A stretch of 29,039 nucleotides of DNA, taken from the NCBI GenBank assembly GCA_900540375.1, contig UQFS01000040.1, positions 1-29,039 of the forward strand. Direction: 5' to 3'. Origin of the DNA: an uncultured Prevotella sp. GTDB taxonomy: Bacteria > Bacteroidota > Bacteroidia > Bacteroidales > Bacteroidaceae. Each line of letters starts with the position of its first letter. The stretch's first letter is position 1. This document shows positions 7,295 to 15,194 of the stretch, piece by piece. Below the pieces are notes generated by a model. The model worked only from the letters and a program-made list of their open reading frames with translations. It had not been told where the DNA came from and made no database searches. The translations under genes were made by a program, and so were the position numbers.

Positions 7295-7789
7295 ATGAAA
7301 TCAACCGTAGTGATTTATGGCTCGTCAACAGGTACCTGCCAAAATATAGCACAGAACATCGCCGGCAAACTCGGCGTGGAAGCCATCGATGTGACCGCCT
7401 TGACCAATGACGTCGTCAAGGCCAACGACAATCTTATCCTTGGCACCAGTACATGGGGCGCGGGCGACATGCAGGACGACTGGTACGATGGTATAAAGGT
7501 GCTCAAGAGCGCCGGACTGCAGGGCAAGATGGTGGCGATCTTTGGCTGCGGCGACAGCGAGAGCTACAGCGATACTTTCTGCGGTGGCATGCGTGAGCTC
7601 TACAATGCTGCTCAGAAAGAAGGTGCTACGATCATCGGCAGTGTTGATGCCTCGGACTACACCTACGACGACTCTGAAGCCGTTGTCGACGGTCACTTTG
7701 TGGGGCTCGCCCTGGACGATGTCAACGAGGATGACAAAACCGAAAACCGCATAGAAGCATGGATCACCGCCATCAAACCGCTACTGTGA
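7295..7789 (+). CDS. fldA: Flavodoxin (long-chain type)
   Basis: This is a cytoplasmic FMN-binding electron carrier that can substitute for ferredoxin. The 164-residue protein starts MKSTVVIYGSSTGTCQNIA, with the phosphate-binding loop at residues 9-16. The FMN-flanking loops are GTSTWGAGDMQDDW (W54 against the isoalloxazine ring) and GCGDSESYSDTFCGG (Y91). The insertion around residues 115-140 is that of long-chain flavodoxins. The likely partners in an anaerobe are pyruvate:ferredoxin oxidoreductase-type enzymes, but none is in the window. Its TGA stop overlaps the ATG of the DUF2023 gene by one base, so the two are co-translated. Confidence 0.95.
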   Translation: MKSTVVIYGSSTGTCQNIAQNIAGKLGVEAIDVTALTNDVVKANDNLILGTSTWGAGDMQDDWYDGIKVLKSAGLQGKMVAIFGCGDSESYSDTFCGGMRELYNAAQKEGATIIGSVDASDYTYDDSEAVVDGHFVGLALDDVNEDDKTENRIEAWITAIKPLL

Positions 7790-8148
7790 TGCCCGTGGAC
7801 ATGAAGGTGCTGATGAACCACATCTACGAATACCAGAAGGGTGTGCGTAAGATGGTGCTCTTCACCTTCAATCAGAAATATGAGTCCGCGGTCGTCGACC
7901 GGATGCGCCGTCTGCAGTTGTCTTTCCTGCTCCAACCAGTGGGCAATGGCTGTCTGAATCTCTATTTCGGGCGCCGCGAATGCCTCGATGCCGTGAGGAT
8001 GATTGTCGACAAGCCGCTCAACCGACTGACACCGGAAGAGGATTTCATCCTCGGTGCCATGCTGGGTTACGACATCTGTGCACAGTGCGAGCGGTATTGC
8101 GAGCGCAAATACAGGTGCTGCCATCGTGCCGACGCCGTTGACGCATAA
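7789..8148 (+). CDS. DUF2023 family protein, partner of flavodoxin
   Basis: This 119-residue soluble protein matches what I know of the DUF2023 family, which is found beside flavodoxin genes. Recognisable parts are HIYEYQKGVRKMVLFT (residues 11-26), the GCLNLYFGR core (54-62) and LTPEEDFILGAMLGYDICAQCERYC. The C-terminus is rich in cysteine: C97, C100, C104, C110 and C111 form a CxxCxxxC-x5-CC pattern that could bind a metal or redox centre. The function is unknown. I chose ATG 7789, which overlaps the fldA stop as TGATG; ATG 7801 is a possible alternative. A terminator follows. Confidence 0.85.
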   Translation: MPVDMKVLMNHIYEYQKGVRKMVLFTFNQKYESAVVDRMRRLQLSFLLQPVGNGCLNLYFGRRECLDAVRMIVDKPLNRLTPEEDFILGAMLGYDICAQCERYCERKYRCCHRADAVDA

Positions 8149-8203
8149 CCGACATAAATCTTGTTCGCTATAAATATAAAGCATAATGTTTTTGTATGTG
8201 TAT

Positions 8204-8235
8204 AAAAGGATCGGCTGGGAAGTCGGTCCTTTTTA
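8204..8235 (+). terminator. Terminator of the fldA-DUF2023 operon
   Basis: A 12-base stem (8204-8215 with 8222-8233, two wobble pairs, loop TGGGAA) is followed by T residues. It starts 56 bases after the DUF2023 stop. Confidence 0.8.
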
Positions 8236-8295
8236 TTGTTGTGTTAATCTTTGAATTTTTTCCCATTTATATTTCATTAACTAATTAAGAATCTG

Positions 8296-8303
8296 TAACT
8301 TTG
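8296..8303 (+). promoter_or_regulatory. -7 box upstream of the AspT-like transporter gene
   Basis: TAACTTTG followed by CA matches the Bacteroidetes -7 consensus and lies 68 bases before the ATG at 8372. The DNA upstream is very AT-rich; no TTTG is seen at the ideal distance. Confidence 0.65.
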
Positions 8304-8371
8304 CACATGGAAAACATTAAAGGTTAAACAAAAAGCCATTTTCAGGAAGAAAATCAATATAAATACAAAGC

Positions 8372-10063
8372 ATGGAAGTATTAAACAAATTGTTTTGGGG
8401 ATTCCCCGAGTTTTGGGGTGGGGGTGTAGCGCACTCTCTGTTCATCCTATCCTTGGTGCTCACCATCGGCTTGGCACTGAGCAAGATAAAGGTCCGTGGC
8501 ATCTCACTGGGCGTGTCATGGATATTGTTTACAGGACTGGTCTTCGGGCACTTCAACATGATGCTTGACGATCATTTGCTCCATTTTCTAATGGAGTTTG
8601 GTCTGGTGCTCTTTGTCTACTCCATCGGTTTGGAGGTAGGTCCGGGCTTCTTCGCCTCCTTCCGTGGCGGTGGGCGCGTGCTCAACGGCTTGGTGGCTAT
8701 CATCGTCGGCATCGGCGTGGTCACCCTGCTCGCCATCTACCTCACCACCGGCACACCCTTCGCCACCTTGGCCGGTGTAGCCTCCGGCGCTGTGACCAAC
8801 ACGCCCGCCTTGGGTGCTGCCCAGCAGGCGTTCAGTGACTTGCATCATGTCGTTGAAACTCCGTCGATCTCGACCGGCTACTCTGTCGCTTATCCGATCG
8901 GTGTGCTCGGCGTCATCGCTGCCATGGTCATCCTCCGCTATATGCTCCGCATCGATATGAAGGCCGAAGAGGAAGATGCACGACGCGGTACCGGATACCT
9001 CGAGAAGATCACACTGAACACCTTCTCTGTGAAAATCAACAACAAGATGATCGACGGAAAGGCCGTGCGCGAGGTACACCACTTCCTCAAGCGCGACTTC
9101 ATGATCTCACGTATCTATCGCCCCGAGGACAACAACCACCACGAACTCGTCAAGGGTGACACTGTCCTCAACGACGGTGACGTGATCCTTGTCGTTGCTC
9201 ACCCGCAGGACGAGGAACCCATCTGTGCGCTCATGGGTGAAAAGGTGGAGTTTGATTGGAGGCAGTTCAGCGACTCGCTCATCTCCCGCCGTATCCTCAT
9301 CACTAAGTCGGAGCTCAACGGCAAGTCCATCGCTCAGCTGCAGTTCCGCTCAAGCCTCGGCGCCAACATTACACGCGTCAACCGCTCCGGCGTGGATCTT
9401 GTGGCCACGCCACATCTGAAACTGCAGATGGGCGACCGCGTCACCATCGTGGGTTCTGAACTCGCCGTGAGCCATGCCGAGAAGGTCATGGGCAACTCGC
9501 TCAAGCGACTCAACGCGCCTAACCTGATTCCTATCTTTCTCGGCATCTTCCTCGGCTGTCTGCTGGCCAACGTGCCTTTCTTCATCCCCGGCATCTCCGA
9601 AAACCTGAGATTGGGACTCACGGGCGGCCCTTTCATCATCGCCATCCTCATGGGCTATTTCGGACCGAAATACAACTTGGTGACTTACAATACCATCTCG
9701 GCCAACCTCATGCTGCGCGAAGTGGGATTCTGCATCTTCCTAGCCTGCGTGGGACTGGCTACCGGCCGCACCTTCGTGGCTACAATAGAGAGCTATTCGG
9801 GATTGATTTGGATCTTCTACGGCTTCCTCATCACGATGATCCCCGTGTTGCTCGGCGGCGTGATCGGCCGCTACTGCTTCCACATCAACTTCTTCACGCT
9901 CATGGGTGTGCTGGCTGGCTGCAACACCAATCCACCCGCACTGAGCTTCGTGGGTGAGCGCAGCGACACCGACTCGGCGGCAGTGGGATACTCAACTGTC
10001 TATCCGTTTGCTATGTTCTTGCGTATCATTACCTTACAGATCCTCGTTTTCATCTTTGCTTGA
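8372..10063 (+). CDS. AspT/YidE-type putative transporter with RCK_C domains
   Basis: The 563-residue membrane protein has the layout of the AspT/YbjL/YidE family: an N-terminal membrane half (about residues 1-190), two cytoplasmic TrkA-C (RCK_C) domains (about 205-370), and a C-terminal membrane half. The half-site motifs are visible twice: SGAVTNTPALGAAQ around residue 145 and AGCNTNPPALSF around residue 515. AspT itself exchanges aspartate for alanine; most family members have no proven substrate. The short gaps to the next two genes (24 and 19 bases) suggest one transcript, though no functional link to RNA methylation or purine uptake is evident. Substrate not assignable. Confidence 0.9.
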   Translation: MEVLNKLFWGFPEFWGGGVAHSLFILSLVLTIGLALSKIKVRGISLGVSWILFTGLVFGHFNMMLDDHLLHFLMEFGLVLFVYSIGLEVGPGFFASFRGGGRVLNGLVAIIVGIGVVTLLAIYLTTGTPFATLAGVASGAVTNTPALGAAQQAFSDLHHVVETPSISTGYSVAYPIGVLGVIAAMVILRYMLRIDMKAEEEDARRGTGYLEKITLNTFSVKINNKMIDGKAVREVHHFLKRDFMISRIYRPEDNNHHELVKGDTVLNDGDVILVVAHPQDEEPICALMGEKVEFDWRQFSDSLISRRILITKSELNGKSIAQLQFRSSLGANITRVNRSGVDLVATPHLKLQMGDRVTIVGSELAVSHAEKVMGNSLKRLNAPNLIPIFLGIFLGCLLANVPFFIPGISENLRLGLTGGPFIIAILMGYFGPKYNLVTYNTISANLMLREVGFCIFLACVGLATGRTFVATIESYSGLIWIFYGFLITMIPVLLGGVIGRYCFHINFFTLMGVLAGCNTNPPALSFVGERSDTDSAAVGYSTVYPFAMFLRIITLQILVFIFA

Positions 10064-10087
10064 ATCTCTTAACAGTATAGAATCGTC

Positions 10088-10891
10088 ATGCCGGTCATAC
10101 ACATCACCCATAAGGACACCCCGGGCACTGAGGTGTTTTGGAAACTCACCGATGCGCAGCTTCGCAACCGTCTGCATCCTGCCGAGACCCTCGTGGTCGT
10201 GGAGAGCCCTAAGGTCATCCGCACCGCACTGGGAGCAGGACTCCAGCCAGTGGCCATGCTGTGCGAGGAGCGCCATCTGAGCGGCGACGCTGCCGACATC
10301 GTGGCACGGGTGGACGACATCCCCATCTACACGGGACCCCGCAAGCTATTGGCCGACATGACGGGCTACACGCTTACGCGGGGCGTGCTCTGCGCCATGC
10401 GTCGTCCGTCGCTGCCCTCGCTCGATGATCTCTGCGCCCAGTCGCGGCGGTTGGTGGTCATCGACGGCGTATGTGACACGACGAATATCGGCGCGATGTT
10501 TCGCTCCGCGGCTGCGCTCGGCATGGATGGCATACTGCTCACCCGCGATAGCTGTGACGCCTTCAACCGCCGCAGCATCCGCGTGTCGATGGGCACCACC
10601 TTTCTGATTCCCTGGACGTGGGCCGACGATCCTTTGGGCGACTTGCGCAGCCGGGGCTTCCACACGGTGGCTCTGGCCTTGCGCCACGACTCCATCGTTC
10701 TCGGCGATCCCCGTTTGGCTGCCTATCCCCGCCTGGCTCTGATCATGGGCACAGAGGGCGACGGCCTCCCGCTTGACGTCATCGACGGCGCCGACGATGT
10801 GGTGCGCATACCCATGGCGCGCGGTATCGATTCGCTCAATGTCGCGGCGGCCATGGCAGTGGCATGCTATCAGTTGAGAATTAAAAGTTGA
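10088..10891 (+). CDS. SpoU/TrmH-family RNA 2'-O-methyltransferase
   Basis: The protein of 267 residues uses S-adenosylmethionine to methylate ribose 2'-OH in rRNA or tRNA. The three SPOUT knot motifs are present: TTNIGAMFRSAAALGMDG (motif 1, N133 and R139), LIMGTEGDGLP (motif 2, 219-228) and IPMARGIDSLNVAAA (motif 3, 241-255). Residues 1-115 form the L30e-like substrate-binding part, ending YTLTRGVLCAMRRP. The target nucleotide cannot be told. It is the middle gene of a three-gene run. The last residues (QLRIKS) are encoded by a short heptamer repeat that also supplies the stop codon. Confidence 0.92.
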   Translation: MPVIHITHKDTPGTEVFWKLTDAQLRNRLHPAETLVVVESPKVIRTALGAGLQPVAMLCEERHLSGDAADIVARVDDIPIYTGPRKLLADMTGYTLTRGVLCAMRRPSLPSLDDLCAQSRRLVVIDGVCDTTNIGAMFRSAAALGMDGILLTRDSCDAFNRRSIRVSMGTTFLIPWTWADDPLGDLRSRGFHTVALALRHDSIVLGDPRLAAYPRLALIMGTEGDGLPLDVIDGADDVVRIPMARGIDSLNVAAAMAVACYQLRIKS

Positions 10892-10900
10892 GAGTTATAT
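10873..10900 (+). repeat. Heptamer repeats spanning the stop codon of the RNA methyltransferase gene
   Basis: Four consecutive 7-base units start at 10873: GTTGAGA, ATTAAAA, GTTGAGA and GTTATAT. The TGA stop (10889-10891) lies in the third unit. Confidence 0.6.
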
Positions 10901-10910
10901 CAGATCTTAT

Positions 10911-12209
10911 ATGCAATTGTATCATTGGTTAGGTTTTGACCCCAAAACCATGAGTATGCGCACTGAGCTCATTGCCGGTGCCACCACGTTTCTGACGATG
11001 TGTTATATCCTTGCCGTGAATCCGGCTGTGCTGAGCAATACCGGCATGGAACGCGTGGCACTGTTCACCAGCACGGCACTGGCCTCGGCGGCTGCTACGC
11101 TGCTCCTGGCCTTCCTCGCCAAACTGCCCTTTGCCCAGGCACCGAGTATGGGACTGAACGCCTTCTTCGCCTTCACCATCTGCCAGGCGCTGGGCTATAC
11201 ATGGCAGCAGGCGCTGGCCATCTCGCTTATCGAGGGCATCGCCTTCTTGCTGATCACGTTCATCCATGTGCGGGAGTATATCCTCTACGCCATTCCCACC
11301 AATCTGCGCTATGCCATCTCGGTGGGCATTGGCATGTTCATCGCGTTCATCGGACTGAAAAACGCGGGGATCATCGTCAGCAATCCCAACACCTTTGTGT
11401 CGTTGGGTACTTTCACGCCAACGGCTATCCTTGGCATCATCGCCATTCTGATAAGCGGTGTGCTCATGGCGCGCAATGTCAAGGGCTCGCTGTTTTTCGG
11501 TATCATCATCACCACTTTGGTGGGCATCCCCATGGAAGTAACCGAGGTGCCGCAGCATTGGCTGCCGGTGTCCATGCCTCAGAGCCTCTCACCGGTCTTC
11601 TGCAAGTTCCAGTTCGATGGTCTGTTGTCGTTCCGTACAGTGATGGTGGTGGTGTCGCTGCTTTTGGTCAATATCTTCGACACCGTGGGAACACTCGTGG
11701 GACTGGCCTACAAGACCAATATCGTGAAGTCCGACGGCACCATTCCTCATGTCAACGAGGCGATGATGAGCGACGCGCTGGGCACGACCATCGGTTCGCT
11801 GCTGGGTACGAGTACTATTACGACCTATGTGGAGAGTGCCTCGGGAATCGCTGAGGGCGGTCGCAGTGGCATGACGAGCTTCACCGTGGGTCTGTTGTTT
11901 CTCATCTCGCTCTTCCTCTCTCCGGTGTTTATGCTCATCCCCGGTGCGGCCACGAGTGGTGCGCTGGTGATGGTGGGAGTGCTGATGCTCGACAATGTGA
12001 AGCGGATGGATCTCTCGACGATCGACGAGTCTTTCCCGGCTTTCATCACGATGATCACCATGGTGCTGTGCTATAGCATTGCTGACGGCATCTGCCTGGG
12101 CATCCTCAGCTATGTGGCCATGAAACTGTGTGTGAGGAAATGGCAGGATCTCAACGCCACCCTGCTCGTGCTCAGCGCAGTCTTCATCCTCAACTTCATA
12201 TTCGAATAA
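10911..12209 (+). CDS. NCS2 purine permease, AzgA (adenine/guanine/hypoxanthine) subfamily
   Basis: This integral membrane protein of 432 residues is a proton-coupled nucleobase importer. It begins with the AzgA-type GFDPKTMSMRTELIAGATTFLTMCYILAVNP segment. It carries APSMGLNAFFAF near residue 80, a VNIFDTVGTLVGLA segment and the family signature TTYVESASGIAEGGRSGMTS near residue 310, where the glutamate is the substrate-contacting residue. By family it should take adenine, guanine and/or hypoxanthine rather than uracil or xanthine. It starts 19 bases after the methyltransferase stop and ends before a strong shared terminator. Confidence 0.93.
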   Translation: MQLYHWLGFDPKTMSMRTELIAGATTFLTMCYILAVNPAVLSNTGMERVALFTSTALASAAATLLLAFLAKLPFAQAPSMGLNAFFAFTICQALGYTWQQALAISLIEGIAFLLITFIHVREYILYAIPTNLRYAISVGIGMFIAFIGLKNAGIIVSNPNTFVSLGTFTPTAILGIIAILISGVLMARNVKGSLFFGIIITTLVGIPMEVTEVPQHWLPVSMPQSLSPVFCKFQFDGLLSFRTVMVVVSLLLVNIFDTVGTLVGLAYKTNIVKSDGTIPHVNEAMMSDALGTTIGSLLGTSTITTYVESASGIAEGGRSGMTSFTVGLLFLISLFLSPVFMLIPGAATSGALVMVGVLMLDNVKRMDLSTIDESFPAFITMITMVLCYSIADGICLGILSYVAMKLCVRKWQDLNATLLVLSAVFILNFIFE

Positions 12210-12265
12210 TAAGATTCTGATAATACGTCTATTATCAATTTTAAATGAATTGATCCATTAATAAC

Positions 12266-12301
12266 AAAAAGAGATTCGGCAACACTGCCGAATCTCTTTT
12301 T
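12266..12301. terminator. Bidirectional terminator between purine permease and Dcu transporter genes
   Basis: Perfect 16-base arms (12266-12281 and 12286-12301) with an ACAC loop, beginning with five A and ending with five T. It sits between the convergent purine permease and Dcu genes and can end both transcripts. Confidence 0.95.
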
Positions 12302-12310
12302 GGATATCTA

Positions 12311-13786
12311 TCAGATAACGCCCATCGTATGGAAAAGATAGGCGACAAAGTAGCCGACGATCGTTGCTGTGAAGACATGAATAAGGCCAGGGATCATAAA
12401 GGAGTGGTTGAAGAGATATTTGCCGATGACTGTAGTCCCCGACCGGTCGAAGTTGACCGTGGCGATGTCGGAAGGATAGTTGGGAATGAAGAAATAGCCA
12501 TAGACCGAAGGCATCACGCCCAAGAGCACCCAACCGTCGATGCCGAGCGAATAGGCCAGCGGAAGCATGGAGACCACAACAGCACCCTGGCTGTTGATAA
12601 GTACGGAGACAAGGAAGAAAGCGATGGCGATAGTCCAAGGATAAGCAGTGATCAAATCGGTCAGCATAGCCTGCATCTCGGGCTTATAGTTGTCGAAATA
12701 GGTGTTGGCCATCCAAGCGATACCATAGATAGCTACAACAGCCACCATACCGCTCTGCCACACAGCACCACTGACGGCAAGTTTAGGCTTGGCCTTGCAG
12801 AAGATGACCATCAGAGCTGCTGCTGCGATCATCGTGATTTGGATGACGATATTCATCGTGATCGGCTCCGACACCTTCTCGGTAACTCCGGCTACTACTA
12901 CACCAGCCTTAGCCAATTGCTTGGCCGATTCGGTCACGCCATTGGCCAGGGTGATCTGCTCCGGTCCGCCACTGACCGCCTGCACCTGATCGAAGCTGGG
13001 CAAGAGATTGATGCCAAACATGGAAGTGATGGAGAACAAGACGATGATGCCTAAGGCCACGAGGAAGATGTAAACCGCACGCTTGCTCTCGGGTTCAATC
13101 TTCTTGTCGAGCACGGTGGCACTGTTGCCGTAGATGTAGTTGCGCTGTACGGGGTCTTTCAGTCTTGCCAGAAACTGAGGGTCCTTGTCCAGGTCAAGTC
13201 CCCTGTGCCAGCTGTAGGCTACGGCCATGAGGATACCGCAGATACAAGCTGGCATCGTGACCATGATGATCTGTATGTTGCTCACATGATAGCCGTTTTC
13301 AGCCGAGATGGCAGAGAAGGCCACCACAGCGGCTGCAATCGGCGAGCAGGTGATACCGATCTGCGAGGCGATGCTGGCGATGCCGCAGGGGCGCTCCGGG
13401 CGTATGCCTTTCTTCAGGGCAATGTCACAGATGATCGGCATGAGCGTGTAGACAACATGTCCGGTGCCCACGAGCACGGTAAGGAAAAACGTAGTGAAGG
13501 GCGCCAACAGCGTGATGCGGTCGGGGTGTTTGCGAAGAATTTTCTCTACTATCTGTATCATCCAGTCCATGCCGCCCGAGGCTTGCAGCATACCGGCGCA
13601 GGTCACTGCAGCTATGATGATATAGATCACATCAGTAGGTGGCGTACTCGGTTTGAGATGAAAGCCGAATACTAAAATGGCCAAGCCTATGCCGGAGATA
13701 GCTCCAAGGGCAAGACTTCCGTAACGGGCACCAATCCAAAGCGCCCCGAGCACCACAAGGAGCTCTACGATCATGAGTATTGACAT
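12311..13786 (-). CDS. Anaerobic C4-dicarboxylate transporter, DcuA/DcuB family
   Basis: Dcu carriers exchange fumarate, malate or aspartate for succinate across the inner membrane. This 491-residue protein has about ten to twelve membrane helices and family segments such as GTGHVVYTLMPIICDIALKKGIRPERP (about residues 107-133), ASIASQIGITCSPIAAAVVAFSA, and the C-terminal FFIPNYPSDIATVNFDRSGTT. It is somewhat longer than E. coli DcuA/DcuB (about 435-445 residues); the extra length is a loop near residues 275-310 (from PSFDQVQAV to VAGVTEKV). DcuA and DcuB cannot be separated from sequence alone. It is monocistronic, with its own promoter, and suits succinate-producing anaerobic metabolism. Confidence 0.93.
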   Translation of the reverse strand: MSILMIVELLVVLGALWIGARYGSLALGAISGIGLAILVFGFHLKPSTPPTDVIYIIIAAVTCAGMLQASGGMDWMIQIVEKILRKHPDRITLLAPFTTFFLTVLVGTGHVVYTLMPIICDIALKKGIRPERPCGIASIASQIGITCSPIAAAVVAFSAISAENGYHVSNIQIIMVTMPACICGILMAVAYSWHRGLDLDKDPQFLARLKDPVQRNYIYGNSATVLDKKIEPESKRAVYIFLVALGIIVLFSITSMFGINLLPSFDQVQAVSGGPEQITLANGVTESAKQLAKAGVVVAGVTEKVSEPITMNIVIQITMIAAAALMVIFCKAKPKLAVSGAVWQSGMVAVVAIYGIAWMANTYFDNYKPEMQAMLTDLITAYPWTIAIAFFLVSVLINSQGAVVVSMLPLAYSLGIDGWVLLGVMPSVYGYFFIPNYPSDIATVNFDRSGTTVIGKYLFNHSFMIPGLIHVFTATIVGYFVAYLFHTMGVI

Positions 13787-13836
13787 AATAGTGAAGGTTT
13801 TATAATTGTCTCTTTTAGAGTTTTAGATTGATGTGT

Positions 13837-13867
13837 CAAAGATAAACTCTTTTTTCGTAAAAAGCAA
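13837..13867 (-). promoter_or_regulatory. Promoter of the Dcu gene
   Basis: On the minus strand TTG (13867-13865) and TATCTTTG (13844-13837) are 20 bases apart. The -7 box is 50 bases upstream of the ATG. Confidence 0.8.
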
Positions 13868-13978
13868 CAGTTACGGAAAATTATTTCTTCAAAGTCCCTA
13901 TCAATTTTCACTTTTCCCTTTACTGCTTACCAAGATCGTGGTTTCGATGACCTTGATTGCAGAAACTCAACGATAGCA

Positions 13979-14010
13979 TTTGCTAATATGGAAGAAAAGC
14001 CCTATATTTG
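13979..14010 (+). promoter_or_regulatory. Promoter of the metallophosphoesterase operon
   Basis: TTTG (13979-13982) and TATATTTG (14003-14010) are exactly 20 bases apart. The promoter lies 34 bases before the ATG at 14045 and rules out an in-frame ATG at 13988, which sits within the promoter. Confidence 0.85.
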
Positions 14011-14044
14011 CAAGTACAAAAACAAAATTGCTAATATATATAGA

Positions 14045-15136
14045 ATGAGATTCGCTTTCATCATATTTCTAATCTTTCCCATAGCCGGACAGGCCTATGT
14101 CATGCTCCGCACTTGGCAGTTGCTGTCAGTCATTCCAGCGCTTCGCATGCCCGTTGTGGGCTTGATGGCCTTGGCCTTCATCACCTTTTTCATCGCCATA
14201 TCGGGCATCATCAACCATTGGCCGATGGCCTTGGCAACGGCAGCTTACGAGGCGGGCACCTCATGGATGATCATCCTGCTCTATCTCTTCCTTGCGTTTC
14301 TCTGCTTCGATGTGTTGCGGCTCTGCCATATCCTTCCGTCGACCAGTTTGCAGGCTAACGGACGGCTGGCTGCGGGACTGGCCATTGCACTGACGGCACT
14401 CTTCTCTTACGCTTATTATCACTACAACGACAAGAAGCGGGTGGAGAAAATGGTGAAAACGAGCAAGCCGATCAATAAAGACTTGAAACTGGTTCTCATC
14501 AGCGACCTGCACCTGGGTTATCACAACCGCCGCGCTGACCTGCATCGTTGGCTCACGATGCTCAAAGCCGAGAAACCTGATGCAATCCTCATCGGTGGGG
14601 ACATCATCGACGGCAGCTATCGCCCCGTGGCAGAAGAGCACATGGCTGAGGAGTTTCGCTTCTTGAGCATACCCGTCATTGCCTGCTTGGGCAACCACGA
14701 CTACTACACAGGGCTTAGCGCTGATTTGCAATTCTGCCGGGAAGCGGGCATCAAGGTGCTGCGCGATACCACGACGACGCTTGAGGGCATCACCATCGTA
14801 GGCCGTGACGACCGCACCAACGCTCAGCGCAAGTCACTCAACATGATCTTGCACAGCACCGACAAGAATAGATTTATGCTGGAACTCGACCATCAGCCTT
14901 ATCACTTGGAAGAGGCTGAGAAGAATGGCATTGACTTTGAGTTTGCCGGACATACTCACTACGGACAAGTATGGCCCATCAGCTGGATCACCGACGCTGT
15001 CTATGAGGACGCTTTCGGACCACTGTGCAAAGGACATACCGACTATTACGTCAGTTCGGGTCTCGGCATTTGGGGCGCAAAGTTTCGCATTGGCACGCAA
15101 TCGGAATATCTCGTGCTGAACATCAAAAGACAATAA
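14045..15136 (+). CDS. Membrane-anchored metallophosphoesterase (calcineurin-like, YaeI-type)
   Basis: The 363-residue protein has four hydrophobic segments in its first 125 residues, then a calcineurin-like phosphoesterase domain. Its metal ligands are visible in order: SDLHLG (D154, H156), GGDIID (D186), LGNHDYY (N217, H218), LDHQP (H283) and AGHTHYGQ (H303, H305). The common form of the last motif is GHTHGGQ; tyrosine in place of the first glycine is a small oddity. E. coli YaeI and similar proteins hydrolyse phosphodiesters, some acting on lipid headgroups; the substrate here is unknown. It probably leads an operon with the alcohol dehydrogenase (58-base gap) and DUF4186. Confidence 0.9.
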   Translation: MRFAFIIFLIFPIAGQAYVMLRTWQLLSVIPALRMPVVGLMALAFITFFIAISGIINHWPMALATAAYEAGTSWMIILLYLFLAFLCFDVLRLCHILPSTSLQANGRLAAGLAIALTALFSYAYYHYNDKKRVEKMVKTSKPINKDLKLVLISDLHLGYHNRRADLHRWLTMLKAEKPDAILIGGDIIDGSYRPVAEEHMAEEFRFLSIPVIACLGNHDYYTGLSADLQFCREAGIKVLRDTTTTLEGITIVGRDDRTNAQRKSLNMILHSTDKNRFMLELDHQPYHLEEAEKNGIDFEFAGHTHYGQVWPISWITDAVYEDAFGPLCKGHTDYYVSSGLGIWGAKFRIGTQSEYLVLNIKRQ

Positions 15137-15143
15137 GCATCGT

Positions 15144-15165
15144 ATACCTATTTGTATATAGGTAT
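15144..15165. promoter_or_regulatory. Palindrome upstream of the alcohol dehydrogenase gene
   Basis: ATACCTAT (15144-15151) and ATAGGTAT (15158-15165) are perfect inverted repeats around a 6-base spacer. They lie 29 bases before the ATG at 15195. An operator is possible; it has no T-tract and is a poor terminator. Confidence 0.4.
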
Positions 15166-15194
15166 CATAACAACCTCTTTAATCATCAATAACC

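Noticed and set aside
13988..14044. Longer start for the metallophosphoesterase
   Set aside because: The in-frame ATG at 13988 lies between the -33 and -7 boxes of a perfect promoter.
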